NCBI GenBank assembly: GCA_002788855.1
Contig: PFSB01000016.1
Span: 1 to 55,195, forward strand
DNA: 55,195 bases
Direction of reading: 5' to 3'
Source of the DNA: Candidatus Roizmanbacteria bacterium CG_4_9_14_0_2_um_filter_38_17
GTDB lineage: Bacteria > Patescibacteriota > Microgenomatia > GCA-00278855
The position numbers were made by a program, and so were the translations under genes. Within the stretch, counting starts at the first letter, position 1. Each line of letters opens with the position of its first letter. The notes beneath the pieces are model-generated. The model searched no databases. It was not told where the DNA came from and saw only the letters and a program-made list of their open reading frames with translations. Shown here piece after piece: positions 1 through 8,240 of this stretch.

Positions 1-399
1 TATCTCAATAAACTTTATGGTGGTTTATGTTCACTTTTGTTTACAGTTAAAGATTTTCACTAAATTGCCTGCTTTCACTGTTTAGTGAAAATGCTTGTTT
101 GAGTGAAACTGGCTAAAGATTTGACAACTAGCGCCAAACGAAGTTAACATCGGCAAACCTTGTAGAACTAGTGGTGGTCAGTTGATCAACTTCTCCAATG
201 AGTTGAATGGACCAGTGAGTAGGGCAACGGTACAATAATCGCTTGCAAATTCTCCAGATTTTGTCTTCAGGCTACAACTAGCCTAACCAGGCAGCAAACG
301 CCTCGTAAACTTGGCCACGCGGGGTCAGGGCTCGTTTGTTTGAGGTGATATCCTTTTTCCGTTGTGCCATTAGAGGCTTTGTAGGATAATACCTCTTAT
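1..399. other. Leading stretch without a supported gene
   Basis: I find no convincing gene in these 399 bases. A perfect 11-bp inverted repeat (TTTTCACTAAA at 54-64 and TTTAGTGAAAA at 81-91, 16-base spacer) could form a hairpin or bind a protein. A short minus-strand reading frame beginning MAQRKKDIT (start near 370, stop near 278) has coding-like residues but no recognised family. The -10-like GATAAT at 385-390 probably serves the HNH gene that starts at 400. Confidence 0.5.
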
Positions 400-1011
400 A
401 TGGCAAATCTATTTGAATACGGAAAAAGACTACAGGAAGCAGCACTTGAGATAATCTCACTCATTGGTTCCGGTGAACACATTTCAAAACAAAAAAGCAG
501 AAAAATAATCACCCTCTTTGTCAAAATAGATGAAATAAAAAAATCCATAGTTTCAATTTTATTTCATGACAATGGGAGAGAAACCAGTGCAAGAGATAGG
601 ATTCTGGCTTATCTTAAATCCAATGTTGGTGAAAAAGTTTCTGGGAGAGAACTTTCTCAAGTAGGTGGGATTTCTGAATATGCACGTAGAATTAGAGAGC
701 TTCGTCATGAGCACGGCGGATGGCAAATCTCTACAGGCATGAATAGATCAGACTTAAGACCCGACGAATATCTATTGGAAAGCTTGAATCAACGGCCTGT
801 ATACGAAAGAATGAATGCCCAAGTCTGGGCTGAAGTTTTAGAAAGAGATAGCTTTACTTGTCAAAATTGTGGATGGAAGAAGGGTGATCCTCAAACAAAT
901 AATCGTAAATTCTTAGAGGTTCATCACAGGAATCCTGTTAAGGCTCAGGGTGAACCCACTATTGAGAACTTAATTACTTTATGCAATGTGTGCCACGATG
1001 CTATTGCTTAA
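400..1011 (+). CDS. HNH endonuclease with winged-helix-like N-terminal part
   Basis: Predicted DNA endonuclease, 203 residues. The C-terminal third shows a zinc-braced HNH site: CxxC at 154/157, the HH pair at 175-176, N190 and a second CxxCH at 195-199. Residues about 60-125 (GRETSARDRILAYLKSNVGE onward) resemble a winged helix common in HNH restriction enzymes of CPR and other bacteria, with the run ARRIRELR. The gene faces the C5-cytosine methyltransferase tail to tail with a 7-base gap, so the likely role is the restriction half of a type II restriction-modification system. That role is inferred from context; the HNH call is firm. A GATAAT box lies nine bases before the ATG, which would give a very short leader. 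Confidence 0.88.
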   Translation: MANLFEYGKRLQEAALEIISLIGSGEHISKQKSRKIITLFVKIDEIKKSIVSILFHDNGRETSARDRILAYLKSNVGEKVSGRELSQVGGISEYARRIRELRHEHGGWQISTGMNRSDLRPDEYLLESLNQRPVYERMNAQVWAEVLERDSFTCQNCGWKKGDPQTNNRKFLEVHHRNPVKAQGEPTIENLITLCNVCHDAIA

Positions 1012-1018
1012 ACCTAAG

Positions 1019-2056
1019 CTAATAGTTTGCTTCTAAGAATTCTTTTACAGTCAGTGCTATGTTGTAGGCCAGGTTGCATGGAACAGCATTTCCTATTTGT
1101 CTCCCCACAGAAGTTTGAGACCCTACAAATTCAAAGTTGTCAGGAAATGTTTGCAGTCGAGCTCCTTCTCGGAGAGTAATGGGTCGATCTTCTGTTGGGT
1201 GTAAGTACCTTCCTTTTTCGGGTTTATAGAACTCAGTTCTAACAGTTAACGATGGTTTGTCCCACCACAACCTGCCAAACACATCTGTACTGCCAGTTGG
1301 TTTGTTACGCCAACAATCTGGTAAAAGCTCATCTGGTAAATCAAATCGATTGCCCCCAGAGGGTACAGCTTTATATCTTTTTTGAGACAACTCTGTTGGC
1401 TTTCGTTCGGTGTGCCAATTTTTACCATCAGGCTTGCCAGGTAAACCTGCAAAAGCTTCTTTAACTGTGACCCAAGGTTTTTGGGTATCGGTAAAAAGAG
1501 TTTGACCTTTTGAATCAGTGTGTGTTGGGGATGGGTGTTTTAAGCCTGTTTTTTTAGCTGCTATTACAATAGCTCTTTGTCTTCTCTGTGGAACACCGTA
1601 GTTTGCCGCGTTCAAAATCTTTGTTTCTATGTGATAACCAAGTTCAGATGTGGCCTTTCTTACCTCTTCAAATTCTTGAGAAGATAATAATTCAGGTACG
1701 TTTTCCATAATCCACACTTTAGGAGAGAGGAGGCGTACTATTCGTAAGTACTCTTTCCACAATCTGTTACGAGGATCATTTTTTAGTTGTTTGCCTAATG
1801 CGCTGAATCCCTGACAAGGTGGGCCACCAATAATAATGTCAACATCTTTGCCCACAATGCTTAATATTTTTTCGTTATCTACCTTGGTAATATCCTTGCA
1901 GATAATTTCGGTGTTTGGAAAATTCTTTTTATAAGTCAAACAACTATCTTTATCGAAGTCAATTGCTAGGGTAGAGTCAAAACCAGCCATATGGAAGCCC
2001 TGCGTCATTCCGCCAGCTCCTGCAAATAAATCGATAACTTTATATTTTTTTGCCAT
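1019..2056 (-). CDS. dcm: DNA C5-cytosine methyltransferase (Dcm family)
   Basis: Transfers methyl from S-adenosylmethionine to C5 of cytosine in DNA. All main motifs are visible in 345 residues: motif I DLFAGAGG (9-16), motif IV GGPPCQGFS with catalytic Cys81, motif VI MENVP near 118, motif VIII QRRQR near 157, and motif X GRQIGNAVP near the C terminus, with a target-recognition stretch between VIII and IX. Length is typical for a solitary or type II enzyme. The start lies one base after the stop of the LexA-like gene, so both are probably on one transcript. The converging HNH gene is the probable cognate nuclease; the recognition sequence cannot be read from the protein. Confidence 0.95.
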   Translation of the reverse strand: MAKKYKVIDLFAGAGGMTQGFHMAGFDSTLAIDFDKDSCLTYKKNFPNTEIICKDITKVDNEKILSIVGKDVDIIIGGPPCQGFSALGKQLKNDPRNRLWKEYLRIVRLLSPKVWIMENVPELLSSQEFEEVRKATSELGYHIETKILNAANYGVPQRRQRAIVIAAKKTGLKHPSPTHTDSKGQTLFTDTQKPWVTVKEAFAGLPGKPDGKNWHTERKPTELSQKRYKAVPSGGNRFDLPDELLPDCWRNKPTGSTDVFGRLWWDKPSLTVRTEFYKPEKGRYLHPTEDRPITLREGARLQTFPDNFEFVGSQTSVGRQIGNAVPCNLAYNIALTVKEFLEANY

Positions 2057-2057
2057 A

Positions 2058-2657
2058 CTATTCTGTTCTAATTAATCCTACAAATACTCCGCGAATTTCA
2101 AGTTGCTCAGGAATAATTGTGTCATATCTGTGGTTTCTTGGCTCTAGAACTTTCTTTCCATTTTTCTCACCTAAAATTTTTAGAGTAGCTCCGTTTTCAG
2201 TAATGCCTACGACAACATCTCCAACATTGGCAGTCATTTGGTGTTTGATGAGGACAATATCATTGTCTAGAACTCCCATATCAATCATACTGTCACCCTT
2301 CACTTTGAGAGCGTAGTATGAATCGTTTTTGTTTAACTTGATATTTGTGGGAACCTGAATTGGTGTGGAATCTTCTATTGGTTCTATTGGTGTTCCAGCT
2401 GCTATGTATCCCAGCATAGGCACTGTTTGTTTCTGTGCGACAGAAATAATACCACGATTTTTGTAAGGATCACGTTTGAGGTGGCCTTTTTTCATGAGTT
2501 CCTGGACAAAGTACTGAGCGGTACTGAGATTCTCAGTTTTGAGAAACTGGGCGAGTTCTTTCAGAGAGGGAGAGTAACCCTTTGTGGAGATGAAGGAGTT
2601 TATGAAATCCAGGGCTTCTTTTTGTCTGTTTGTAAGAGGCTTGACGGATAAGGGCAT
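2058..2657 (-). CDS. lexA: LexA-like self-cleaving transcriptional repressor
   Basis: SOS-type repressor of 199 residues. The N-terminal winged helix (about 8-72, with TNRQKEALDFI) fits LexA. The C-terminal peptidase S24 fold carries the Ala87-Gly88 cleavage bond (IAAGTP), the nucleophile Ser123 in GDSM and the general-base Lys160 in ATLKIL. Spacing of these sites closely matches E. coli LexA (84-85, 119, 156). The gene precedes the cytosine methyltransferase by one base, an unusual placement suggesting it controls the restriction-modification genes as well as, or instead of, a general SOS regulon. Its promoter has a TTGACA box (2690-2695, minus strand), 17-base spacer and TAAAGT (2667-2672), and is overlaid with repeats. 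Confidence 0.88.
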   Translation of the reverse strand: MPLSVKPLTNRQKEALDFINSFISTKGYSPSLKELAQFLKTENLSTAQYFVQELMKKGHLKRDPYKNRGIISVAQKQTVPMLGYIAAGTPIEPIEDSTPIQVPTNIKLNKNDSYYALKVKGDSMIDMGVLDNDIVLIKHQMTANVGDVVVGITENGATLKILGEKNGKKVLEPRNHRYDTIIPEQLEIRGVFVGLIRTE

Positions 2658-2717
2658 ATTATGATAACTTTATGATAAATCTACAGTGATGTCAAGCGGG
2701 ACATCCAAAGAATAAGT
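2658..2717. promoter_or_regulatory. Divergent control region between lexA-like gene and TPR/PIN gene
   Basis: This 60-base gap separates two divergent operons. On the minus strand it holds TTGACA (2690-2695) and TAAAGT (2667-2672) with a 17-base spacer. Two direct copies of TTATGATAA (2659-2667 and 2670-2678), 11 bases apart, overlap the -10, about one helical turn. An inverted repeat GATGTC/GACATC (2688-2693 and 2700-2705) overlaps the -35. Either could be the operator of the LexA-like protein; which one is inference. No strong promoter is visible for the plus-strand gene. Confidence 0.6.
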
Positions 2718-5700
2718 ATGACTATGACAATTCTAGACAAAAACTACTTACGTTTTCAATTCAGAGACAGAATCTACAGAAGTAACGGCAGTGAGTTTCA
2801 GTCATTTTTTGAAGAGGTAATGCGAAAAGCATTTTCTGATTTCAAGAAAATAAAACCATCTGGTAAGGAAGGTGACGGGGGTAATGATGGTTATGTCCCA
2901 TCAAAGGGGATTTATTATCAAGTTTACGCTCCGATTAAACCAGAAGAAAGTGATTCCGATGCCGCCTCAAAACTCAAGAAAGACTTCGAAAAGAAGTTGA
3001 AAGAAAAATGGGAGTCTATATTAGATATCAAAAAATACTATTTTGCATTTAATGATAAGTATTTGGGCACAACTATAAAAATAAAAAAGGCTCTGAGTGA
3101 GCTAAAAGAGAAGAATAAAAATATTAAATTCAATTCGTTTACAGCGCAGGATTTGGAGGATGTCTTTTTTACTTTGAAGGAAGAACAAATTTTATCTTTG
3201 GGGTTTGACGTAGACTCCACTAAAGCTCTAAAAGTTGTCCGTGATTATTTGGAGAAACTTGAAATAGATTTGGATCGAGATAATACAACGTTCGTGATTA
3301 GAACTTTAGAGAATATTAAAGAAATTGCCGAGGCATTGTCAAACAATGATTTGAGTTTAGAGCTTGATATATTAGAGGCTCGTACTTTGCATAAAACTGA
3401 ACAAATAGCTCTGGCGAAAGAATACTACAAATCTCTTTGCAAGAGATATCCTAACGATTCCAGGCCATTCTTATATTTGGCCGAAATATATTTAAACGAA
3501 CGAGATCTCAGTAAAAATAAATCTTTATTAGATCAAGCTGAAAAGATTAGTGTAAGCTATTGGCTTTTGGAACTTGAAAAATTGATCCGCATGTACGCGA
3601 CTAATGAGAAAGTTGATCTTTCCTCAGTGAAGGAAAGCACCTTCCCAAGCGATCCTCGCGTCAAAGCAAACTTCTATAGGATTTATTCCGGATTTTATGC
3701 TGAATCAGGTGATTATACTAATGCTGATAGCTTTATAGAAAAAACCATTAAACTTAACCCTGACAAATTTAGTAGCTACGATGCCAAGCTTTCGATTTTG
3801 GAAAGAAGATATTTCGCCGAGGAAGACAAGGATAAGAGGCTTGAGTTGGTTGAAAGCTTTTTGTCTGAGGTTGAGTCAATAGAAACAAAAATACAATCTT
3901 GGGGGGAAATTGGGCCAAGAAATAAAGCTATTATTTGCTTCCGTAAATTCAATGCGTTTCGAATGCGAGAAGACTTGCCAGCCGTTGAACAATGTGCCAA
4001 GGATTGCTTCGAACTTATCTTAAAATGCCATTTCGATCACACGATTGACAACCTGCTTGTTGGTATCCTTACTTTTATTGAGTTACCAGAAAGCGACCTG
4101 AAAAAACTGTTTGACTATTTGGATAAGGCCCAAAAGCAGATATCCGATGATCTGGCTAAACGGCTGATTTTCCAATTTTCTCTTAAGGGAACATTATTTA
4201 CTGACGGGAAGGAATATTTTGCAAAGCATAAGAATAAAAAGTTTGTAGATTTTATATCTGATTTAGCAGACAAAAAATATGACGCAATATTAAGTTTTCT
4301 GGCAGATGATTCCTTATTTGCTGTGGCAATCGCCAATATTGCTAAGCATGATTCTGAGTTGAGGTTAAAAATAATTGAGAGTTTACCTAACGATGGTAGT
4401 GTTCAAAAAGATAAGCTCTTGCTACTTCTGAGCTACGATGAGGGCGACATGGATAAAGCCTTTGACCTTCTAAAAGGCTTTGATTTATCAGAAATGGGTT
4501 ACTTGGAATCTAGGCAAGTCCTGAAGATAGCTCAAAGCAAGAAGGCATGGGATTTCACAATCGTTTTACTAGAAAACCTATTGCAGCATGAAAAAGATCC
4601 AAAGTTAGTTTTGCAACTCAGACTTGATTTGTTTACTGCAAACTTCAATTTGGACAAGTTCAGAGAAGCTGCTCAGACTGGTGAGGAGATTTTGGCAGAC
4701 AAGCTGCAATTAAGTTTCCTAAGTGACAGGAATAAGGAAAGTCTTTTGGGCCAAACAATCTTGTCTAAAATCAACCGTGGAGAATTTGAGCCAGCGAAGC
4801 AACTTTTGGAAAGTTATCCTACTTTGATTACTTCACACGATTTTGTCTTGGGTGTTAAGGTTGATGTCTACCTGAAGAACAATGATGCACAAAGGGCTCT
4901 AGAGGCAATTGTTGAAGGAGTCAGGCTTATAAAAACACCTAATCCAGAACAGTATGCCCGTCTTTTTCTTTACTTTACTGAAATCGGCAATAGGATGGAT
5001 TTGCCTCTTACTTCTCTTGAGAGTGTTATAAAAAATAGTTTTGTAAAACTTAAAGATCAAGACCAGTGGTATTTTATTGGAGAAGATGAAGAATTGGATG
5101 CCACGAAAATTGTGCCTAAAGACGATCTTTACCAATTGTTTTTAGGTAAGAAAATTGGAGAATCAATCGAATTTGAAGAAAAATACAGGGCCACAAAGAG
5201 AAAACACGAGATAGAGCTAATTTTCCCTGTTGAGAGATATATTCTTTGGCAATGTAGGCATTTTGCGGAAAAGTTGACTGTCGAGAAGCGCTGGAAAGGA
5301 ATGGAAATTATAGATGTTCCGAGTACGGCTGATGGCGGAATAGATCCCAAATATCTTATTGCAAGGTTAGAGGATGATAAAAAATCTAGAGGAGACTTTT
5401 TTGATATGTACTCACAAAAACGTCTTCCTTTAGCTTTTCTTGCTGTTAACCAAGGTGGTCTTCCTGGTGCAATCGGAGCAATTCAAATGGAGCAAAAAGG
5501 TTATATTCATTTTAGTTCTGGTGATTTGGACGAAATTAATCAGCAAAAAGAAATAGCAAAGCGAATCATTTGTGGAGAAAAGTTTTATATAGACGGGACT
5601 TCAGCTTTAGTACTAAGCGAAACAGGGTTATTGGCTGATATTTATCAGCATTTATCTGGTTTAACAGTTCCTCAATCAGTAATTACTCTTTTACTTGAGA

Positions 5701-6542
5701 TTAATGATAAGTTTCGAGTTGTCCCTGGACAGGCAGGCAATATGGCATATTCACAAGGTAGACTAGTGTTTTCATCAGTCGATCCTGAGAAGAGAAGGAA
5801 AATTCGAAGTAATTTTTTGGAAGCCATAAAGCTTTTGGAATCCAAGCCAGAAAATGTAGAGGCAATTTCAAAAGCAAATAAAACTGGAGAGTTTTCCGAG
5901 AGGGGAATTGAGCCAGCTCTTAGTGATGCTTGCATTTTAGCACAAAGAGATCAGTTTCTTGTGTTAACAGAAGATTTTACATATCTCAAAGTGAACGAAT
6001 TAGAGACAAAGAAAACTGCTCCAGTTTATTGCTCAGCCTTCTCTTTAGTAAGAGTGCTTTATGAGATGGGTGAAATCGGATTTGACAAATACCTAGCATT
6101 CTTTAGTTATTTGGCTAGCTACCGATTTAGATTTCTACCAATTACAGTCGAAGACATCGAAAAGTCAGTATTTGGGGATGGAGATATCAAAGCATTTGCT
6201 CCAGAAAATATCCGATTATTTAATTTCCCATTAACGCTGTCTGAGGATTACGGAGTTCCATTTGATAGGGCATTTCCTGTTGTAGGTAGGTTTTTGGTAA
6301 AAATCTTGATGGACGACGCTTTGGTCCCAGAGATGGTGGATAAAATTTTTGTTGAAATATTGGAGACTTTCCCAACCAAGAATAAGAAAGAGTTGGGTCA
6401 AATGTTTTTAACTGTGAGTGTGAGAGTCATTAACAATATTCAAAAACGAATGGTGGTTAGTACGAAGGTGCAAGAAAAAGTTGATTCTTTGACCAGACTG
6501 ATCGAAATTTATGATGGAGAAGGAATAATTATTCCCCAATGA
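2718..6542 (+). CDS. Large REase-like/TPR/GreAB-C-like/PIN-like protein, predicted conflict effector
   Basis: A 1274-residue protein. Residues 25-75 look like a Mrr-type PD-(D/E)XK fold: GSEFQSFFEEV (24-34), GDGGNDGY (52-59, Asp57) and YYQVYAP (66-72), where Tyr70 takes the place of the usual Lys. Residues about 200-790 are helical repeats with TPR character (for example around 225-270 and 315-355). Residues about 796-850 (DLYQLFLGKKIGE onward) resemble the C-terminal domain of GreA/GreB. Residues about 955-1150 look like a PIN nuclease: YIDGTS with Asp959 and VLTEDF near 1083. I recall TPR-GreAB-C-PIN proteins from surveys of bacterial conflict systems, but cannot check that here. Two more genes follow at 3- and 13-base gaps. 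The role as a nuclease effector is inferred; ATG at 2724 is an alternative start. Confidence 0.72.
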   Translation: MTMTILDKNYLRFQFRDRIYRSNGSEFQSFFEEVMRKAFSDFKKIKPSGKEGDGGNDGYVPSKGIYYQVYAPIKPEESDSDAASKLKKDFEKKLKEKWESILDIKKYYFAFNDKYLGTTIKIKKALSELKEKNKNIKFNSFTAQDLEDVFFTLKEEQILSLGFDVDSTKALKVVRDYLEKLEIDLDRDNTTFVIRTLENIKEIAEALSNNDLSLELDILEARTLHKTEQIALAKEYYKSLCKRYPNDSRPFLYLAEIYLNERDLSKNKSLLDQAEKISVSYWLLELEKLIRMYATNEKVDLSSVKESTFPSDPRVKANFYRIYSGFYAESGDYTNADSFIEKTIKLNPDKFSSYDAKLSILERRYFAEEDKDKRLELVESFLSEVESIETKIQSWGEIGPRNKAIICFRKFNAFRMREDLPAVEQCAKDCFELILKCHFDHTIDNLLVGILTFIELPESDLKKLFDYLDKAQKQISDDLAKRLIFQFSLKGTLFTDGKEYFAKHKNKKFVDFISDLADKKYDAILSFLADDSLFAVAIANIAKHDSELRLKIIESLPNDGSVQKDKLLLLLSYDEGDMDKAFDLLKGFDLSEMGYLESRQVLKIAQSKKAWDFTIVLLENLLQHEKDPKLVLQLRLDLFTANFNLDKFREAAQTGEEILADKLQLSFLSDRNKESLLGQTILSKINRGEFEPAKQLLESYPTLITSHDFVLGVKVDVYLKNNDAQRALEAIVEGVRLIKTPNPEQYARLFLYFTEIGNRMDLPLTSLESVIKNSFVKLKDQDQWYFIGEDEELDATKIVPKDDLYQLFLGKKIGESIEFEEKYRATKRKHEIELIFPVERYILWQCRHFAEKLTVEKRWKGMEIIDVPSTADGGIDPKYLIARLEDDKKSRGDFFDMYSQKRLPLAFLAVNQGGLPGAIGAIQMEQKGYIHFSSGDLDEINQQKEIAKRIICGEKFYIDGTSALVLSETGLLADIYQHLSGLTVPQSVITLLLEINDKFRVVPGQAGNMAYSQGRLVFSSVDPEKRRKIRSNFLEAIKLLESKPENVEAISKANKTGEFSERGIEPALSDACILAQRDQFLVLTEDFTYLKVNELETKKTAPVYCSAFSLVRVLYEMGEIGFDKYLAFFSYLASYRFRFLPITVEDIEKSVFGDGDIKAFAPENIRLFNFPLTLSEDYGVPFDRAFPVVGRFLVKILMDDALVPEMVDKIFVEILETFPTKNKKELGQMFLTVSVRVINNIQKRMVVSTKVQEKVDSLTRLIEIYDGEGIIIPQ

Positions 6543-6545
6543 GCT

Positions 6546-7259
6546 ATGAAACAAATAACATCGATAATTAAATTCAGATATGGACGAATAAAAGATGTTT
6601 CTAGTCCACATAAAGACAAAAACCGAGTTGAGGTGTGTTTGAAAAAGATGGCGGACAATGCCATTGAGGTTGTTTGTTCATTTGAAGACACTGATATATC
6701 CAAAGATCAAGCAATAGACTATGCAATTAAAGCAACAGATATGATCGCTTTAATTAATTCGTTGAAAACAGAGGTTAACTCTGAATGTAGCTACAACGTT
6801 AAAATGCACTGGCAGGAAAGTGATGGAGCTTCCATTCAAGGGAGAGTTTCTTTGCAGGCTCGTGCAGCTGCTGCATCTGAGGTCAATTGTGAAATCTCAG
6901 GGTGTTTAAATATTGATGTTGAAAATATTCAAGATTCAATGAATCATCAACAATCATTTGAGTGTTTTAATAGGGCTCTGCAACACAAGGAGTCAGGTCA
7001 GCAGGATACAAGTGCTATAGCAATATGGCTTCGATTGTCTTGGGAAGCATTGCAAATGGAACTTGGTTTGTCAGAACAGCAACTAAAGAAGGAAGTTGTA
7101 AGAGACAAAATTCTTTCAGATAAAATTTTGGGTGATTTTAAATACTCTGTCGGTGAGTACTATGTCCATAAAAAAAGAAGATCTGGAGGAAATAAAAAAC
7201 CTATTTCCATAGAATCCTGTACTAATAATATGCGAAAAATCCTCCTACATTATCTATGA
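6546..7259 (+). CDS. Uncharacterised protein, second gene of the TPR/PIN operon
   Basis: I do not recognise this 237-residue protein. It begins three bases after the stop of the large TPR/PIN gene, so it is almost surely cotranscribed. The first half (about 1-125) has alternating strand-like segments and two conserved-looking cysteine sites (SECSYNV, NCEISGC). The second half is helical, with the stretch AIWLRLSWEALQMELG around 160-175 that recalls HEPN-type or Apea-like helices, although no RxxxxH motif is seen. No signal peptide or membrane segment. It may be a partner, sensor or inhibitor of the large protein; this rests only on position. Confidence 0.6.
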   Translation: MKQITSIIKFRYGRIKDVSSPHKDKNRVEVCLKKMADNAIEVVCSFEDTDISKDQAIDYAIKATDMIALINSLKTEVNSECSYNVKMHWQESDGASIQGRVSLQARAAAASEVNCEISGCLNIDVENIQDSMNHQQSFECFNRALQHKESGQQDTSAIAIWLRLSWEALQMELGLSEQQLKKEVVRDKILSDKILGDFKYSVGEYYVHKKRRSGGNKKPISIESCTNNMRKILLHYL

Positions 7260-7272
7260 CTGCAAGCTAGAT

Positions 7273-7749
7273 ATGGAACATAAAGCCAATAATCAATACC
7301 GCACGATGCTTAGAGCATATCAGGAGCTCGAAAGGATTAGTACCAATAACGGAAACAAAATCTCTTTTGCTGATCCAGATTACGAAGTAAGAAACTTCTT
7401 CATCCATTGCTATCATCTCAAGGATAGTTTGAAAAAAGATTCAACTATTACTCTCAAGGAAGATGTCGAGAAATTTATTACTAGAAGCAATTCACTTAGC
7501 CTTGCTGCGGATTATGCCAATTCTTTCAAGCATGGTGGTTTAGATAGAAAAACTAGATCAAACAAAACTCTGGGCAAAACAAACAAACATCTGCGTCTTG
7601 ATCTGACATCAACTGGTTTTGTCGGTTCTGCCCGGATGGAATTGACAATAAGTGGAGAAAAATATGATGCCTTTACTCTTGCTACTGAATGTATCGATGA
7701 ATGGAACAACTATCTTAAAAGAAATGAGATCTTATTTAAAGATGAATAG
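7273..7749 (+). CDS. Uncharacterised HEPN-like helical protein, third gene of the TPR/PIN operon
   Basis: A 158-residue soluble protein starting 13 bases after its neighbour. The run EVRNFFIHCYHLKD (38-51) contains an R-x4-H pattern (Arg40, His45), the signature spacing of HEPN ribonucleases, and is followed by SLAADYANSFKHGG near 90-100. I recall similar proteins with 'NCYHLKDWL...ADLCNGSKH' patterns in many bacteria, usually annotated hypothetical. Together this suggests a helical nuclease or nuclease-like subunit acting with the PIN protein. The motif is seen; the activity is inferred. Confidence 0.6.
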   Translation: MEHKANNQYRTMLRAYQELERISTNNGNKISFADPDYEVRNFFIHCYHLKDSLKKDSTITLKEDVEKFITRSNSLSLAADYANSFKHGGLDRKTRSNKTLGKTNKHLRLDLTSTGFVGSARMELTISGEKYDAFTLATECIDEWNNYLKRNEILFKDE

Positions 7750-7879
7750 TTAAAAATCTATTTATTTCCTTCACCGTCCACTCCGGATACTCCAATTCGC
7801 TCACCCAATCAATTCGTCCGAATTCATACCATCGTTCGAGCCCGATAAGACAAAACTTCGAATTTGTGTAATGCCTCTG
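7736..7879 (-). pseudogene. Coding relic without a start codon
   Basis: The minus strand has 47 codons open between two stops, ending at 7736 inside the 3' end of the HEPN-like gene. The translation (…GLERWYEFGRIDWVSELEY…) has strongly protein-like composition, but there is no start codon. It looks like the C-terminal remnant of a lost gene; the family was not identified. Confidence 0.35.
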
Positions 7880-7880
7880 T

Positions 7881-7886
7881 TATAAT
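7881..7886 (+). promoter_or_regulatory. -10 element giving a leaderless start
   Basis: TATAAT, then six bases, then the GTG start at 7893. The transcription start predicted from this box falls on the start codon itself. Confidence 0.65.
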
Positions 7887-7892
7887 TCAAGG

Positions 7893-8240
7893 GTGATAAT
7901 TACATCGGATAAACCATATACAAAACAGCAAATTGAGAAGCTTAAGGAGCAGTTTGATGTATATATTAAGACAGTAATTGATGTAGATAGAAAAGTTTGC
8001 TCTGCTGGATGTGATCGTCATTTTGATAGTGAACAGGTGCTGCTAAAACAAGATAGCAAGCAAGAAAGCATATGGGGTGGAGGAGTAGATTTAGAGACAA
8101 AGATGATAGATTTCAATTCATTTATCAACATTAGGCCTGGACAGGATAATCGAAGTAATGAAATTCAAAATTCTAAAGTAAGAGATAAATATGAAAAATT
8201 AACTAAATTTTTCTTTCAGAAATTATATGGAGAAAAATAA
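7893..8240 (+). CDS. DUF5674 family protein
   Basis: A 115-residue protein of unknown function that matches the pattern I know as DUF5674: an N-terminal MIITSDKPY segment, a KTVIDVDRKVCSAG strand, an acidic VLL turn, the run SKQESIWGGG and the closing FNSFINIRPGQDNRS. The family is common in CPR genomes. It starts with GTG six bases after a TATAAT box. It overlaps the next gene by 14 bases, and the two form a tight pair. Small size, pairing and the accessory setting are compatible with a toxin-antitoxin-like module, but no catalytic motif shows this. Confidence 0.7.
   Translation: MIITSDKPYTKQQIEKLKEQFDVYIKTVIDVDRKVCSAGCDRHFDSEQVLLKQDSKQESIWGGGVDLETKMIDFNSFINIRPGQDNRSNEIQNSKVRDKYEKLTKFFFQKLYGEK

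Noticed and set aside
1-399. Possible tmRNA or tRNA-like RNA gene on the minus strand
   Set aside because: No CCA-type acceptor end, TΨC loop or alanine-rich tag ending in LAA could be lined up; the short frame ends AFAAWLG instead.
2427-2651. Plus-strand frame opposite the lexA-like gene
   Set aside because: Fully antisense to a well-supported gene, with no independent signal.
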